DNA of 64,000 nt. Source: Chrysomallon squamiferum. Taxonomy: Eukaryota > Mollusca > Gastropoda > Neomphalida > Peltospiridae. Where the stretch lies: contig CM022673.1 of the NCBI GenBank assembly GCA_012295275.1, positions 16,351,310-16,415,309 of the forward strand, in the 5' to 3' direction. Position numbers and translations under genes: made by a program. The first letter of the stretch is position 1. Each line of letters opens with the position of its first letter. This document shows positions 25,038 through 38,882 of the stretch, piece by piece. A model generated the notes under the pieces. It made no database searches. It saw only the letters and a program-made list of their open reading frames with translations, and was not told where the DNA came from.

Positions 25038-25973
25038 TACATATATACACAAATAAACACATATACACACACATAACAATAGACATACCCATTATTTTGT
25101 AAATATATATATATTCCAGATTTTCAAACAATTGATATTTTACAAAGAATGTGAAAAAAAAAAAAAAAATAAAAAAAAACATTCTAATAATAAATTTTTT
25201 TTTTTTTAAATAATAATAATAATAATAATAAAAATAAATAACAAATTTGTGGAATTTGATATAAATGTTTTATTCAGTTTTGAAACATTTGGTTTTCTGA
25301 ATCCAAACCTGGATACGAAAACAAAAAAAAAAAAAAAAAAAAAAAAAGAAAAAAGATATATTAATATTTTCTTAATACTATTCATTATTGATTTTTTTTA
25401 TTTATTATTTTTTTTATTAAATTCCTTGAACATAAACAAGAAGAAAATGTCATGGGGTATAAAGGCTTAACATGATTTAATCACTAACATTAATAAGATT
25501 TAACTAAATAATTGCACAGATTTACTAGCCCTTGATTTTAGTAGAGAAATAAGGTCTGGAAGGTCACAAGTTCGGTTCTTATTAGGGTACAATAAGTCTT
25601 TATTAAATCATAGCTGATGCTCATGTTTGTATATCAACATCTGTGGCATATGTTTTACTGCCATTGGAAGGTGTGACTGTAAAATAGTGTTTGCTAATTG
25701 GTAGGAGTAACCCATCATATGGTAGTAATAGGTTTCTTCTCTGAAAATCAAAATCAGCTGTAACAGGACATTATAATATACAACAGCTCAGGTTTCACTA
25801 TGTCAATAATTTTTATTTAATTATTTAATTATTTATTTATATATTTCATTTTATTTTATTTCATTTTATTTTATTTTATTTTATTTTTTATTATTATTTT
25901 TTTTTTTTTTTGAATGTTCTTTCCTAACATAAATAAAGTAGATATTAAAAAAAAAAAAAAAAGATTGCTTTTA

Positions 25974-25974
<1 letters not shown>

Positions 25975-26010
<36 letters not shown>

Positions 26011-26020
26011 TACTACTATT
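25975..26020. repeat. (TTA)n microsatellite
   Basis: About ten ATT units followed by three TAC units. Confidence 0.95.
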
Positions 26021-28496
26021 ACCTTAATTATTATTAAAAATTTTTTTACTAAATGAAATTTATATTATTGCTGATGTGATGAAATCTGAGATTAAGTCAG
26101 CCATTTAATTCAAAATTAATTTTAAAAAAATTAAAGTTTTCATAACTTGTTTTTTGAATTGATGTTCTTTTTTATCGCTGATGTCCTTGTTTTTCTTTTT
26201 TTTTCTTTTTGTCATAAATATTTGATATTTGCATCATATGCAAGATAATTTTTTTTATAGTAAAATAAACTTGACATTAACACAATCCAGATTTTAAGAA
26301 ACATAAACTCAGTTGCTGAGCTTTGATATTAAAGTATTATTATTAGACTAACAATGTTTATCTGGATTTGTGAATTATATGTCTTAACAGAATGCAGAAA
26401 AGTACAAATATAATGACAGCTCTTAACAGAACCATGCAATTATTTTATTTCGCATAAATGGAGGGGATTATATATATGTATAATTTGTTGCTTCTAAGAC
26501 ATCAACATAATTATCTCATTTCTTTTAAAATTTGGAAAAGATATTACTTGCATGCTAAAAAAAGACAGTGTCTTTTTAAAAATGTTAATTACTATAGATA
26601 TTTTAGTAAAATGTTTTACAAATGCTCAACATTAATACAGTAAATCAATCAACTAGAGAGTTGGTTTCCATTCTTTCAGTCTGTAGCTGTTTCTCTTTCT
26701 TTCTTTCTATCTTTTTTCTTACTTTTTCTAATATTCTTTTCCCTCTGTCTCTCTGTTTCTGCTGTGTCTGATCTCTCTCTACATTTACACACACACACAT
26801 ATATATATATATATGTATATTGCTATTTTACCAAACTTTGTTTGTTGAACGTGTTTCCAACCACAGAACAATTCAGTGATTTTGATTACCATTATAAATT
26901 TTTCTATTGACAACATGTCTCACTGCAAAACAACTGAATATTCCCAAGGGATATATGTTTCTTTGTAAGAATAATTCTCATTAATTATGCATTATGCTTT
27001 ATAGCTGAATAACTAGAAACCCTGAAACAACAGTTCAGTCAACCATTTTTCAAACATTAAAAACAATTTCAGTCTAATTTTCTAGCATATTTAGCATGTT
27101 GAATAAATTCTATGGGCATGAGATTAAAGTCAGCCATTTTTTTCAACCATAAAAACAAATTATACAATCTAGAAGTGAAGGACACTGAACATGGTTACAT
27201 TAATACTATATGTATGAGATAAAGTCATTCAATTTACCAAAACACAAATTCAGTCTAATGTTCAAGCATGGTGAACATGTCATTTGTATTTGTTAATAAC
27301 ATTCCTTAATCACAATCATTTTTCAGCCATAAAAGCAAATTCAAATTTAATGTACTATATGAATAAAGTATGTAGGTATGAAATCAATCAGTTGATCACA
27401 GAGTGTTTTGTCTCAGCTAATATTTGCAATGTTTTTTTATTTCATAATATTCAAGTATGCTAAAAATTATTTTGAAAATGTCATTAACAGTCTGCCCTGA
27501 AAAACAGCCATTTTAAGCCATGGAATTCTTAAAAGAGTTCAAGCAGACATTTCATGCAACAGAATCTGAGATTAATGATTTAGACCAAGAAAAAAAGAGT
27601 TTTAAATTAATATTTATTCAGAGAAACATTTTTCTGTAACAAACTTTTTTTTTCTTCCTTTTTTTTTTAAACATAGTTAATTAGTTATTTATTTATTAAT
27701 ATTATTTTTTCAGATTTTTTTTGTATTGTTTTGTATTTTTACTTGTATAATATTTTTTTCATACGATGCAGTGATTTTAAAACTGGTACAGATGTTTGAA
27801 AATATATTTATTTCAAACATTCAGAAATAAAATATTTTTAAAAATTTGAATTAAAGAGAATAAGAAAATGATAAAAAGTGAGAGAAAAAATGAAAGAAAA
27901 AGATGAAAGACAGAGAGAAATAGAAAAAAAAAAAATCAAAGACAAGGGAGAAAGAGATTGAGAGAAAACATAATTAATAGCCATAAACAAATTATACAAC
28001 AACTGTTTTTATAAATTAACAATAAAAAAACACCTGAAAAATAAAAAGAAAGAATGAAAATTTAAAACTAATTAGAAAGATAATTCAACAGTATTTTTTT
28101 TTTTTTTTTTTGAAATTATATATGATGACATTTTTACAAGGATTCCAATAATTTGTTTTCTAAGCAGCTTGATAATTATGTAAAAATTGCCCTTTAGAAT
28201 ATTCACTGAGCATATGGTTGCTTTGGTAACAAATGATTTTAGTTGGAAACTACAGTTAAGTGCCACTATGAAACTATTATCACCAGCAGGAAAATGTGTT
28301 ATAATGTCGATTTTGCTTGCTGTGAACTGTTTGAAATGTCATGGGTTTGATATTTAAGCGAACAAAATAGATAAAACCGAAAATCTCCAATAAAGATTTA
28401 AATAACAGATTTAATAATACTGCATTAACTTACACAGACATACACCATACATTTCCATTTTGTCTTTATTATTTGCTGTGAAATATAATATAGGTT

Positions 28497-28770
28497 CTGT
28501 ACAATATAAAGCTGTACAATACAGTACAGTACAATACAAAATAATATACAGTAGTGTACAGTTGGTAAAGTACACAACAATACAAAATAACACAATATGT
28601 ACAGTACAGTAAAGTATGGTACAATACAAAATAACACAATATTGAACAATACAATACAATATCATGCAGTAAAGTACAAAATAACACAATATTGAACAAT
28701 ACAATACAATATCATGCAGTAAAGTACAAAATAACACAATACTGTACAATACAATACTATATTGTATGTT
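28497..28770. repeat. ACAAT-type repeat with 59-bp tandem copies
   Basis: Words of the form gtacaatacaaaataacaca recur throughout. At 28625-28740 a unit containing ttgaacaatacaatacaata and tcatgcagtaaagt is present in nearly identical tandem copies. Minus-strand Tyr/Cys/Leu-rich frames here are repeat translation. Confidence 0.9.
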
Positions 28771-28927
28771 ACATTTGAGATGGTACAGCATAATAAGTAC
28801 AACAGAATATGGTACAATGTGCTATTCTACAGTACTGTACAATTCAGTAGATTCAAACTTTATTTACTCTTGTGGGAGGGTGTTAATATTATGGAGACTG
28901 TATATTATGTATGTATATGTATATACA

Positions 28928-28930
28928 TGC

Positions 28931-28961
<31 letters not shown>

Positions 28962-28967
28962 CATACA

Positions 28968-28998
<31 letters not shown>
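28928..28998. repeat. (CATA)n microsatellite
   Basis: About 16 CATA units, uninterrupted. Confidence 0.99.
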
Positions 28999-29416
28999 TC
29001 CACACAGATGTATTTAACATTAAGAAACGTGGAATTGTATTAATCTGTTAATATAATTAATGAACTGAACATGCAGTATCCAGTAAACAACTATTTATAA
29101 CTGTTTTATTAACATTAACCAAATTGTTTAAGAAAACGGTTAGTGAACTCAATGTTTCCATAAATGTATTAATATAGTTAATGATTCTGTTTTTAGCTCA
29201 AAAACGAAACAGATGGTCTTTATTAATAGAGTTTCATTAACAAACTGAACTTTTATTTATTTTATATGTTGTTTATGTTTTTATAATGTTTTGTTTTTAA
29301 ATCATATAAGTTGTATATTTTGGATACAATACAGATATCTCTATATCTATGTTGATTTATAATGCAGATATTTTGGTTTTCTCATTTGCATCATGTGAAT
29401 TTATATAAATATTTAT

Positions 29417-29490
<74 letters not shown>
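29417..29490. repeat. (GATA)n next to (TG)n
   Basis: Eight GATA units followed directly by about 18 TG units. Confidence 0.98.
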
Positions 29491-29492
<2 letters not shown>

Positions 29493-29630
29493 GTGAGAAG
29501 AGAGAAAGAAACAGAGTTTAAATTACCATATAAAATATACAATGATTTAAATATGAATTTTTAAATTTTAAAATTTGTTATGAAATTTCTAAATCTTGTC
29601 TATGTATGTATGCATGCATCTATGTTTCTC

Positions 29631-29634
<4 letters not shown>

Positions 29635-29663
<29 letters not shown>
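29635..29663. repeat. (TA)n microsatellite
   Basis: About 14 TA units after a short TG lead. Confidence 0.97.
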
Positions 29664-29669
<6 letters not shown>

Positions 29670-30761
29670 ATGGTGTATAATGATACATCTCTGCTTATGT
29701 AACATAAAACCAAATACAATGATTTACAATGCTATAATCCTCTTTTCATATCTCCCGGGCTTGTCACATTTACGAGAAAAGAAATAAAAACACACTTTCT
29801 GCAGGTCTTGTACTGTGATACCACAGGAAGTAACATGATAAAATAAATAAATGTTGTTTATTTTGGAATGTAAATACAAGACTCCATCGGTTTCTTCATC
29901 ACATAAAACTTCGGTGGCTGTAAATATTGGTCTTGTTTCACCTTACTGAAATAATTTACAGAAATAAATAAATAAATAAATTTCATGTATGGAAAGCGTG
30001 TTAATAAGAAGAAAATATGAGGTTTGTGCATGTTAATGTAAACACAGATCTTGTTTGATATTAGCACAGAACAGAAAAAAGAGAAAAAATTCATGTTTAT
30101 TTTTCCTCAGAAACTCCCGAATTATCATATTTTGGGTTTTAATGTGTAAGTGGGTGGGAAAACATTTTTTTGAGTTTGTTTTTTTTAATAATTTTTCATT
30201 TCAATTTTTGCTTAAAGTTATCATGTATCATGCATATACAATATTGTATTATTATATTCAATTAGGGTAGTTACCTATATATTATTAATGAAATCAACAT
30301 TTCAAGATTCCCAGCCCAATTTTTTTTCCATAATTCAGGGATAGTAAAAGTTATTTATTATCTGAATATTTGTTTTTCACCTTTTTATGTATTTTTTTAA
30401 ATCTTAAATTTTTATTGTTTTTAACCTTCTGGAAACATTTTTCCTTCTTTCTGTCATTCCTTATTATTTTTTTTTAAATGTTTTTCATTTTTCTTCTTTC
30501 TTTTTCTTACTGTCCCTTTCCACCTTGTCAGTAACTGTGAAGGTAAATCATGATTTTCACCTGCTCACCTGTAACAATGTTTTTAAAGTGATGTTTTAAC
30601 TGGAGCAGTTAAAACACTGATAGCTGCAGATGAGACTTGGCAGCAAGATTGTGTAATGACGTCTCCAGAAATCATTACTCTTCAGTTTTCAACCTTTTGT
30701 GTTGTAATTAACAAAAAAAAAAAAAAAAATCCAAAAGTGTTAAATCCCTAGATAGCTTGGC

Positions 30762-30800
<39 letters not shown>

Positions 30801-31059
30801 GTAATGGAAATAAAAGAAAAACGTTTGGGAGGAAAAAAAATTAAAAAAGGATAAAAAATATTATAGAAGATTATAATTGTGAAAAAAAAAAAAAAAAAAA
30901 AAAAACTACTTTCCTGACAGACATTTCTATTTTCAAAGGTTAACAATTTCACGGTAGGATCAAAAGATTCTATTTAAAAAAGGGTTAAATATTTACTTTT
31001 ACTTTTTATATTTATTGTTAATGTATTAAATATATCATTACTTAGCTTTTTATGTTAAA

Positions 31060-31455
31060 AAAGAAATAATCCCAGAGGGAAATAATCTGATAGAGAGACA
31101 AAGTAAAATAAGAAATAAGAAGGTTGAATGAGGAAAGAAAGAAAGAAATAAAATATAGTGGAAAAGAAAGGAAGAGAAAGAATAAGAAAAGAATAAATAT
31201 AAATATATACAGAGAGAAAGACGAAGAGAAAATTCATATGGGAGAGAAAAAGAGATGAAGAGCAAAAAAAAAAAAGAAAGAGCAAGAGAGAGTGAAAGTA
31301 AATGAGAGAGAAAAGAAAATAATTTGGAGAGAAAGAGAGAGAGAATAAAAGTGACTAAATGAGAGAAAGAAAAAAGATTGAGATACAGTGAAGGAGAAAG
31401 AAAATTATAAAGAAATTGTTGAGAAAAAAGCAAATGGAATAAGAGAGGAAATATA
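31060..31455. repeat. Purine-rich (A/G) strand-asymmetric block
   Basis: Nearly 400 bp in which the + strand is mostly A and G, with aagaaagaaag and gagagaaag words. The minus strand therefore reads as Phe/Leu/Ser-rich frames of up to 136 codons, which are not genes. Confidence 0.9.
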
Positions 31456-32319
31456 ATCACATAACAAACTGACTTTCTTCAATCAAATGACACAAATTTT
31501 CAAAAAAATGAAAAAAACATTTTTAAAGACTTTTCTCACAAAATCCATGATATCTGCTTTGTACTACAACAAGATTTGTATTGATCAACATAAATTTTGT
31601 TTTTAAATCTACCACATCCTGACACTTGAAACAAGAGAGTCTTGTATCCAGACTTTTAACCCATGAGGAGGTTAGCCCCAGGGTGACACTGGGAGCAGGG
31701 CGGAGATTGTGAAATAATTAAAGTGTTTACATCCAACTGTCTGATACGTAGTTCAAGGCAACACATCTCTGTCTGAACGTAAAAACAAACAAGACAAATA
31801 CAAACCAAGAGTTAAATATTTCAATTCTTTAATTTAATTTTTATAAAATATTTTAAAGTTTATTTTGTATAATTATGGCCAAAGAGAAGTTTCAGTTGAT
31901 AGCTGAATCATTATTTTATTTTTCTTAATTTAAAAGAATAATAAAAAATTATGGTCAGAAAAATGCATGTGTTAATTTCAAGATTCAGTACATTGACTTA
32001 GGGGTACTGGTTAGGTTGGGAAATATTTCAGTTTGTGTACTAAGAAGAATTATTTCTATGTTCCAAAGAATCTGAAGTATTTAATTATTCTTGTAATAGT
32101 TATTCTCAGTTTAATTTTTAAAGAAGAGATATTTTCTTATTAAGTCTATTATATATTGTTATGTCTATGGTAATTACTATGGCTTTGTATCTTTTAGTCC
32201 TCTAAGCTTCCAGAATCATTCAAGTACACTACAGTTACCACAGCTGTTCTCATATATCATGCAGGTCTTAACAACAGATTTAAAGGACAGTTCTATATAC
32301 TTAGTGTGTAATAAAAACG

Positions 32320-32765
32320 TGTTAAAAATCGTGTACATACCAAACAGTTATCATTCCAAAGTAATTTTATTGTAGGTAAAAAACTCAAACTTAATGTTGC
32401 ACATAGACACTGGCACCAGTATTCAAACATTAAGTATGAGTCAAACATTTTTATGGTCATCCACTTTCCTTTATGTTGATGTATCATTGTTGTTTATGCT
32501 TTTATTTATCTTTTTTACCTTAAATACTTGTCTATTTTTGAGACCGTTATTCTACAATTGGTGTAGAACTATATGGCTACTAATCTACACACACCAGGTA
32601 ATAATGATTCCAAGCTAATTTTATTACAGCTTAAAAAACCCCTAAAAAATCCCCAAATATTATTCACAGACACACACACTGGCAGACATTGTACTGAGAC
32701 AAAATGTATTTACGACCATCCACAATTCTTCACTGAGGTGTGCGGTTGTTATTTAGGTAATAAAC
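32320..32765. repeat. Diverged tandem duplication, about 260-bp unit
   Basis: Copy 1 has attccaaagtaattttattg, then cacatagacactggcaccag, then ggtcatccactttcc. Copy 2 has attccaagctaattttatta, cagacacacacactggcaga and cgaccatccacaattc in the same order and spacing. Confidence 0.7.
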
Positions 32766-32974
32766 TGTTGCTGTTGTGGTGGGATGCATGATGTTGCTGT
32801 TGTTAGATGTGAGAGAAAGGTGAGACTGAGTGCGGAAATCTGAGACTGCACTGCTCGGAGCTATTTTTGTTTGACGATGTGTGTAAGAGTTGTTAATTTC
32901 TAATCAGTGCTTTGGGAAATTACAATTATCTGCCTTGATATGTGCTATATTATGTTCCTCTGAAAACATTGCTT

Positions 32975-33240
32975 CTTCCTTTTCATTTTCTTTATTATCT
33001 TTATTATTATATTTTTATTTTTATCTACTTCTTTTCTTCTTTTTTTTTCTTGTTTCTTTTTTGGTCTTCTGTTATTTTTTCCATTCCTTTTGTGTACTTT
33101 TCTTTTTCTTTTTTTTCATGTTTGCTTCTTTTTTCTTTCTTTCTTCTTCTTAAAAACCTGCCAGTAATTTCTTTTTTCTTCTTCCTGTTTTATTATTCAA
33201 TCTCATTATTATTTTTTTTTTTTTTATTCATTATAATTTT
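32975..33240. repeat. Pyrimidine-rich (T/C) block
   Basis: Mostly T and C on the + strand, mirror in composition to the purine block about 1.5 kb upstream. Frames through it are Phe/Leu-rich artefacts. Confidence 0.85.
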
Positions 33241-33579
33241 GGTATATTATTATTACCTTTCCTTCCACTACACACTGTTGTGACTGTGATTACATTCTTT
33301 AACATTATTATTGCTGATGTGATGAAAAAACATCACTAAATAAAATGTAGATAAATATTTTAAACCTTCACATAACATACCTAGTCAGTATGTAATAATT
33401 ACACAAAAAAGGGAAATAAGAGCATCAGTGAATCCAGTAGCCTCACCAATTCACATCAAACTCTGTTTTTAATTAATTGCCTTTAATTAATAAATAAAAC
33501 ATCTACTGATAATCAGAGACAATACAAAATGTAATTATTGTTTATTAGTGTAACAATATCCATTCATCTATCTATCTAT

Positions 33580-33660
33580 ACACACATACATACAAACATA
33601 CATAATACATACATACAGCACACACACACACACACACACATACATACATACAAACATATA

Positions 33661-33696
<36 letters not shown>

Positions 33697-33700
33697 CACA
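33580..33700. repeat. CATA/CA microsatellite cluster
   Basis: Interleaved (CATA)n and (CA)n tracts, giving a minus-strand Met/Tyr/Val/Cys frame that is not a gene. Confidence 0.95.
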
Positions 33701-34913
33701 TGTTAAAATTTCATTAGAAAATCTTATTTTGATCATATACACAAACAGACACACACATACATACAAAATGAAGTTTACAAATTTTCCTGACATCTCTTCA
33801 TTGTTGTGACTGAACTGAGCATGATTGAAAATGACACATTCAGACTGAGTATGAGAATAACTTAACAGCCATGGACAGGTCAATGGAGATAGAGTCAAGT
33901 GTAATCTGTAAAGCTGTATTGTTCTGTTCCAGCTGGATTCACATCACTGCTTCACTACTTAATCTTCTTCAGGTCTTTTTTTTTTTTCCACTCTAAGAGA
34001 TGATGTATTTGTAGTTGCTGTCATGGATGATAGAGAGATGATAGTAGTTGTTGACATGAGGCAACAATTGTCACTGCAGATGTTGGGGTATATGCTGTAG
34101 TCCATGATACAGATATAGTGATAATTGTGGTGTTGGTAATAAAGACTTTTGTTGCATACTAAATGATGTTGGAGTAGTGGTAATCATAGATGTAGTCCTG
34201 GTTTTCAAATGATACTGAGTAGTGGTAATAGTATAAATAAGAAGCGACTATAGTGGTATGTGGTATAGGGATCTTTGTGGTAGTTGTTACAATGATGATA
34301 ATAATTAACTGTGGTTGTTTATTATCTATGGTGTGTATATAAGTTGAGACTGATGTTTCAGTAGTTGTGAAATTGGAAGTACTTGTTGTCACATTATCTA
34401 GAGAGAACATAATACTGATGCTCTTAGGTTAAAATTTCAGCATGCAGGCCTATATAAATAACATGTTAATGAAATTTATTTGAAAATTTTGAAAACAAGT
34501 AGAAAAATTATTACTATTATTATTACTATTAACTTCTCTTTTTTTTGTATTCAAAAGCAGATATTCTAAACATATTTTACAAATTCTATCTTCAGACAAA
34601 GGACCTTTTTGGAAATCATACACTAAAAATTAAAAACATATCAATAAAAAAAATGTTTCACTTTTTTTAAATATGCATTATTATGCCCTTTGCCCTCTCA
34701 TTATTTATTCTGGCATTCTGGCTAAAAACAAAGTGTTGTTCATTTCTGCTTTAAATAAATAAATTTCTCTTTCTGTGTGGCTCACTATATGAGATTGATG
34801 TTTAGAAAACAGTACATTTGTGAGGATCAGACATCTGCTACTAACATCTCCAGATAAACTGGCAATAGCTTTGTTTACTGATGACATCTCTTAGCCTCTT
34901 TCTAGCCGATGAT

Positions 34914-34981
34914 GGACTGGTAACCAAAACAGGCTGCCAGTAATGTACAAATGTCAGTTGTGATTACTGGTACCAGTCCAT
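34914..34981. repeat. Short hairpin-forming inverted repeat
   Basis: tggactggta near 34914 is the exact reverse complement of taccagtcca ending near 34981. Inner pairing is partial. The 68-nt span is of pre-miRNA size, but the loop side is poorly paired. Confidence 0.5.
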
Positions 34982-35641
34982 TGATATTTCTGTCTACATT
35001 AATAATACTGATTTGGTGGCCAGACTTTAAAATATGTTAAACATTGTTTGTAAGAAAAATAAAAAGGGGTTAAATGTACTCCAACTCCTAGAAAAATGTA
35101 TTTGTTTCTGATAACTTATTATGTTTATTTTTTTCTTTTTTTTTCTGGTCATAATAGCAAACTGTATGATATATTGTATTACATCAGTAGTATACTTTAT
35201 TTTTTTGTATAGCCTGGATACTTTTTTTTACCCATTCCAACCTTTTTCAACTGAGCAACACGATTTTTTTTTTACTTTAGTATAATTTATTGCATTGTTT
35301 ATTTTGCTTTATTGAGAGAGTACATGCACACTTGTAAAGGCTGTGAGAAATAGTAGAGAAAGTATTTAATTAGTTTCATTTTGTTCTTTTGTTTTATTTG
35401 TTTTATATTTTAATTTTCACTTTGTCAAAATATATTATAAAAGTGGCCAATATAATACCGATATTTATTATACACCTTTTTCATTTCTTTCTTTCTTTTT
35501 TTGCTTTCTTCTTTGTTTCTTTTCTTTCTTTCTTTCATTTTAAATTCTGGAATACTTGCAAGATTTGTACCTTGATTTATTGTCTTATTGTCTGTAAATG
35601 CAAATTTTCAGTCTCCCCTTCATTATCACATATCAGAGAAA

Positions 35642-35668
35642 GAAAAAAAAAAAAAAAAAAAAAAAAAA
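35642..35668. repeat. Poly(A) tract
   Basis: About 27 A residues. Frames crossing it on both strands are artefacts. Confidence 0.95.
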
Positions 35669-35984
35669 CAACTCCAAAACTGATAAGATCAAAGATAGAC
35701 AGCCTATTATCTAACAAAAGTTCATTATACAAGACAAAACAAATGAAAAATGTAGAAAATTCTATCCAGATTCTCATCTTGAAGGGAGGTTAAAAACAAA
35801 AAGAAAGAAAGAAATGGTGCTCACTGGTTTGGTAACTTATTTGTTTTTCTACAGCAAAGATCTCAGGGGAGATAATAATGATTGATATTTCTAAAGTCTG
35901 TACTTATTTATGTTCTTAGCCAAGATAGTTTTGGGAATAAAAATTATTATTTATATAAATATTTTTATTTCTATTATTTGCTTA

Positions 35985-36165
35985 TTATAATAATTATTAT
36001 TATTATTATTATTATTATTATGATTATTAATATTATTATTATTACTATTATTATTAAAAAATAAATTCAGATATTGTTATTAATATGTTGTTTCACATTT
36101 GTTTTTATTATTATTGTTCTTATTATAATTGTTATCATCATCATCATCATCATTATTAATGCACT
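35985..36165. repeat. TTA/ATT/ATC low-complexity tract
   Basis: Imperfect trinucleotide tracts in three blocks (about 35995-36022, 36030-36055, 36105-36160). Confidence 0.9.
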
Positions 36166-37279
36166 GTTTTTTTGTTTTTTTTTATGTTTACTTGTATGTC
36201 GTTATTTTATTTTTTATTATATATTTTTTAATTTATTTATTTATTTACTAACTTACTTATTTTTACAAATCAGTCATGCTTCACATCAAGATTGTTTATT
36301 TTATTTGAAACCAAACACACTGCACCTGTTGTATAGCTTCACAAATTAAAAAATGAAGAAAGGAATGTAGAAAAAAATTACCTGTTGCAATGAATTAAAA
36401 ATTATTACTTTTAAAAGAAAAAAAAAAAAAAAAAAAATTCAGGACTTAAAATAATAACTATTTAAGATAATAATAAAACATAAAAAAATGTATTAGACCA
36501 AAAGAATGATTTTCAAATATTTTTTTCATTTATGGCATAACAATTTTTTTTTTTCTCTAAACAAATTATGAGGAAATGTATCAAATCTTTAATTTTATTT
36601 ACTTACCTTTAAATTGTTTGTTTGTCTTGTTTGTCTGTTTGTTGTTGTTGTTGTTTTTTTTTTTTTTTTTAAATAGCTTTTTAAACTATTCCCTTTAAAT
36701 AAAGATTTAAAAAAAAAAAAAATGATAATAATAATATTAACAACAATAATTATAAATATGATGATGATAAATAAATCTTAAATTTAAATTTTTTAAATAG
36801 ACTGGAATTACTACATGTCAGTGAGTGTAACATTACATCCTCTTTCCAAGAACAGGCTGAGTCTTCCTGCAATCTGTTTGATATTAAAATAGCATCATAG
36901 TTAATTAAAATATCATGCCTGTAGCTTGGGATTAATATCCAACAGCCATATTTGGTATCCATGGTAATTGAGATTATAGCAGAGAGAACAAAATTTAAAA
37001 AGAAAACATTTAATATTAAAGAAAGAAAGTAAAAATATTATATATATATATATGCTGGCATGTATGTGTGTGTTATTTTATGAAAACAGTATACTCACTA
37101 CAATAGTTTTAACAAAAATTTTAAAAATAATAATAATAATAACATTAATATTAATATTAATAACAACAACAACAATGTACAATAATAATGATAGTAACAA
37201 TAGACCAACAACAACAATAACCTAACACTTTTCTTTTTCCACTTAGTCATCATTTTTTATTAATTTGTAACCATTATTC

Positions 37280-37284
37280 TTCAC

Positions 37285-37350
<66 letters not shown>

Positions 37351-37355
37351 TGTAT
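37280..37355. repeat. (TA)n, (CA)n, (TATG)n compound microsatellite
   Basis: About nine TA units, eight CA units and eight TATG units in series. Confidence 0.97.
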
Positions 37356-38584
37356 CTTCTTTTCTGCTACTTTGTAAACTCAGTCTGCACATCGCCTGAT
37401 TAATTGTTTTACACTGCTATTCAATACAGATTACACTTGACACATTTGTTTCAAATCATTGTGTTGAGTTGGCAAGATGTGACATGAGGAGACAAAGTGT
37501 TAAATCAGGCAGTTGTGATGGAGCGGTCTCGTACAAAACAGATAATCCACAGCAGGATTTTATATTGATTACGAACACATAAACGGCGTTGTACCAGACA
37601 CTGCTTAGGAAGTCAGCGCCAGCGTAATAACCATTGTACCTGCTTACTGCTTCCTCAGCAGAGTGTCAACAGAAATGTCAATGATTTAATCCTTTGTCAG
37701 TGTAAGAAGTGTCGATGATTTCTCCCTTTTAAAAAGAGAAAAAGTCAATGATTTACCCTTTATTATTATAAGAAATCATTATGATTTCTCCTGATGTAAG
37801 AAATTTAAAAAATAATATTTTTTTCCCTTTGCCAGTGATATAAATAAAAAAATGTCCCCCTTTTTACTTTTCTGTTAATGGAAATATCAATTTCATTTCT
37901 CCTTCTTTAAAAAATATCAGTTTTTTTTCTTTTTGGAAGAAAATGTTTTCTTTCTTTCTTCCTTCTTGGAATGTTGACTAGAATGTGAAAAATGCCCAGT
38001 GGGTGCATTAAGGTAATTGTTCCTCCATCCTGCTAATCCTCAGGCAAGCACTCTAACACTGTATTAAAACCACATTCTCTCAACATCTAAATGTTTAACA
38101 CTATTTAAATTTAATTTTAAAGCCACTGAAAGTGAAAAGCAGATAGCTTTATGATTAAATATGTCTCAAATGGAAACCTATCTTAATATATATATCATAG
38201 AAGAAATCACAGAATTGATTTAACCTTTCTCCTGCAGCTTATTAAATATATAATCAACATTTCTTAGAGCAAAAATCTTCAATTATTCAAAAAACTGATC
38301 ATACACTGAAATTACAACCAAGTAAATCAAATTTGGTATGTGGTGAGAACCAGACTTTGTCATTATTTGCAATTTGAACAGTCTGGCTTTTATTCTTTAT
38401 TCATGAAAATGCAGACCATTTACGAGAGATTACTTAGAAAACATATTAAATAAGGAGAACTGTTGTCTGCCGGACTAAGCTGGATAATGAAATAAATGAT
38501 TAAATGCAGACATTGTATACGACTGGTGATCTTTGCCAGTGTTACAGTAATCTTTGTTGTTCTCTGTGAGTGAGCAGAAATTTT

Positions 38585-38690
38585 ATAATAATAATAATAA
38601 TAATAATAATAACAGCAATAACAATAACAACATTAATAACAGTAATAATAATAACATCATCAACAGCAACAACAATAGTAATAAAAAAAA
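38585..38690. repeat. (AAT)n/(AAC)n compound repeat
   Basis: AAT units pass into AAC and ATC variants. The Asn-rich and Ile-rich frames are by-products. Confidence 0.93.
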
Positions 38691-38831
38691 TCAGTTCTCC
38701 CCAGTGTATTTCTTTAATTTATTTCTATTCAGTCTGCTCTGTAAAAGGATGTTGTGTGTATTTTCCTGTCTATGGATAGGTTGATATAAAAGATTTATTA
38801 CAGTTGAAACAACAACAACGACAAAAAATAA

Positions 38832-38833
<2 letters not shown>

Positions 38834-38876
<43 letters not shown>
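38834..38876. repeat. (AAT)n microsatellite
   Basis: About 14 AAT units, followed by A-rich aataaaa words to 38950. Confidence 0.97.

Positions 38877-38882
<6 letters not shown>

Larger units (their letters stand above)
23908..31000 (+). other. Giant intron, part 3: A+T-rich with simple repeats
   Basis: Holds TG/AC/TA tracts, poly(A)/poly(T) runs near 25157, 25324, 25950, 28095 and 30770-30794, and a TTTTA tract at 25800-25915. 26650-27600 is moderately complex sequence with repeated aagtcagccatt words but no exon. 29700-30300 and 30520-30700 likewise show no gene. Confidence 0.6.

Noticed and set aside
25545-25600. tRNA-like word cacaagttcggttcttatta
   Set aside because: B-box resemblance is weak, with no A box or cloverleaf pairing at the right distance.
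31050-31460. 136-codon minus-strand Phe/Leu/Ser-rich frame that resembles a membrane protein
   Set aside because: Strand-asymmetric purine-rich DNA; composition, not selection, explains hydrophobicity.
32890-33283. 113-codon + frame resembling a membrane protein
   Set aside because: Pyrimidine-rich low complexity; Phe, Leu, Ser and Tyr only.
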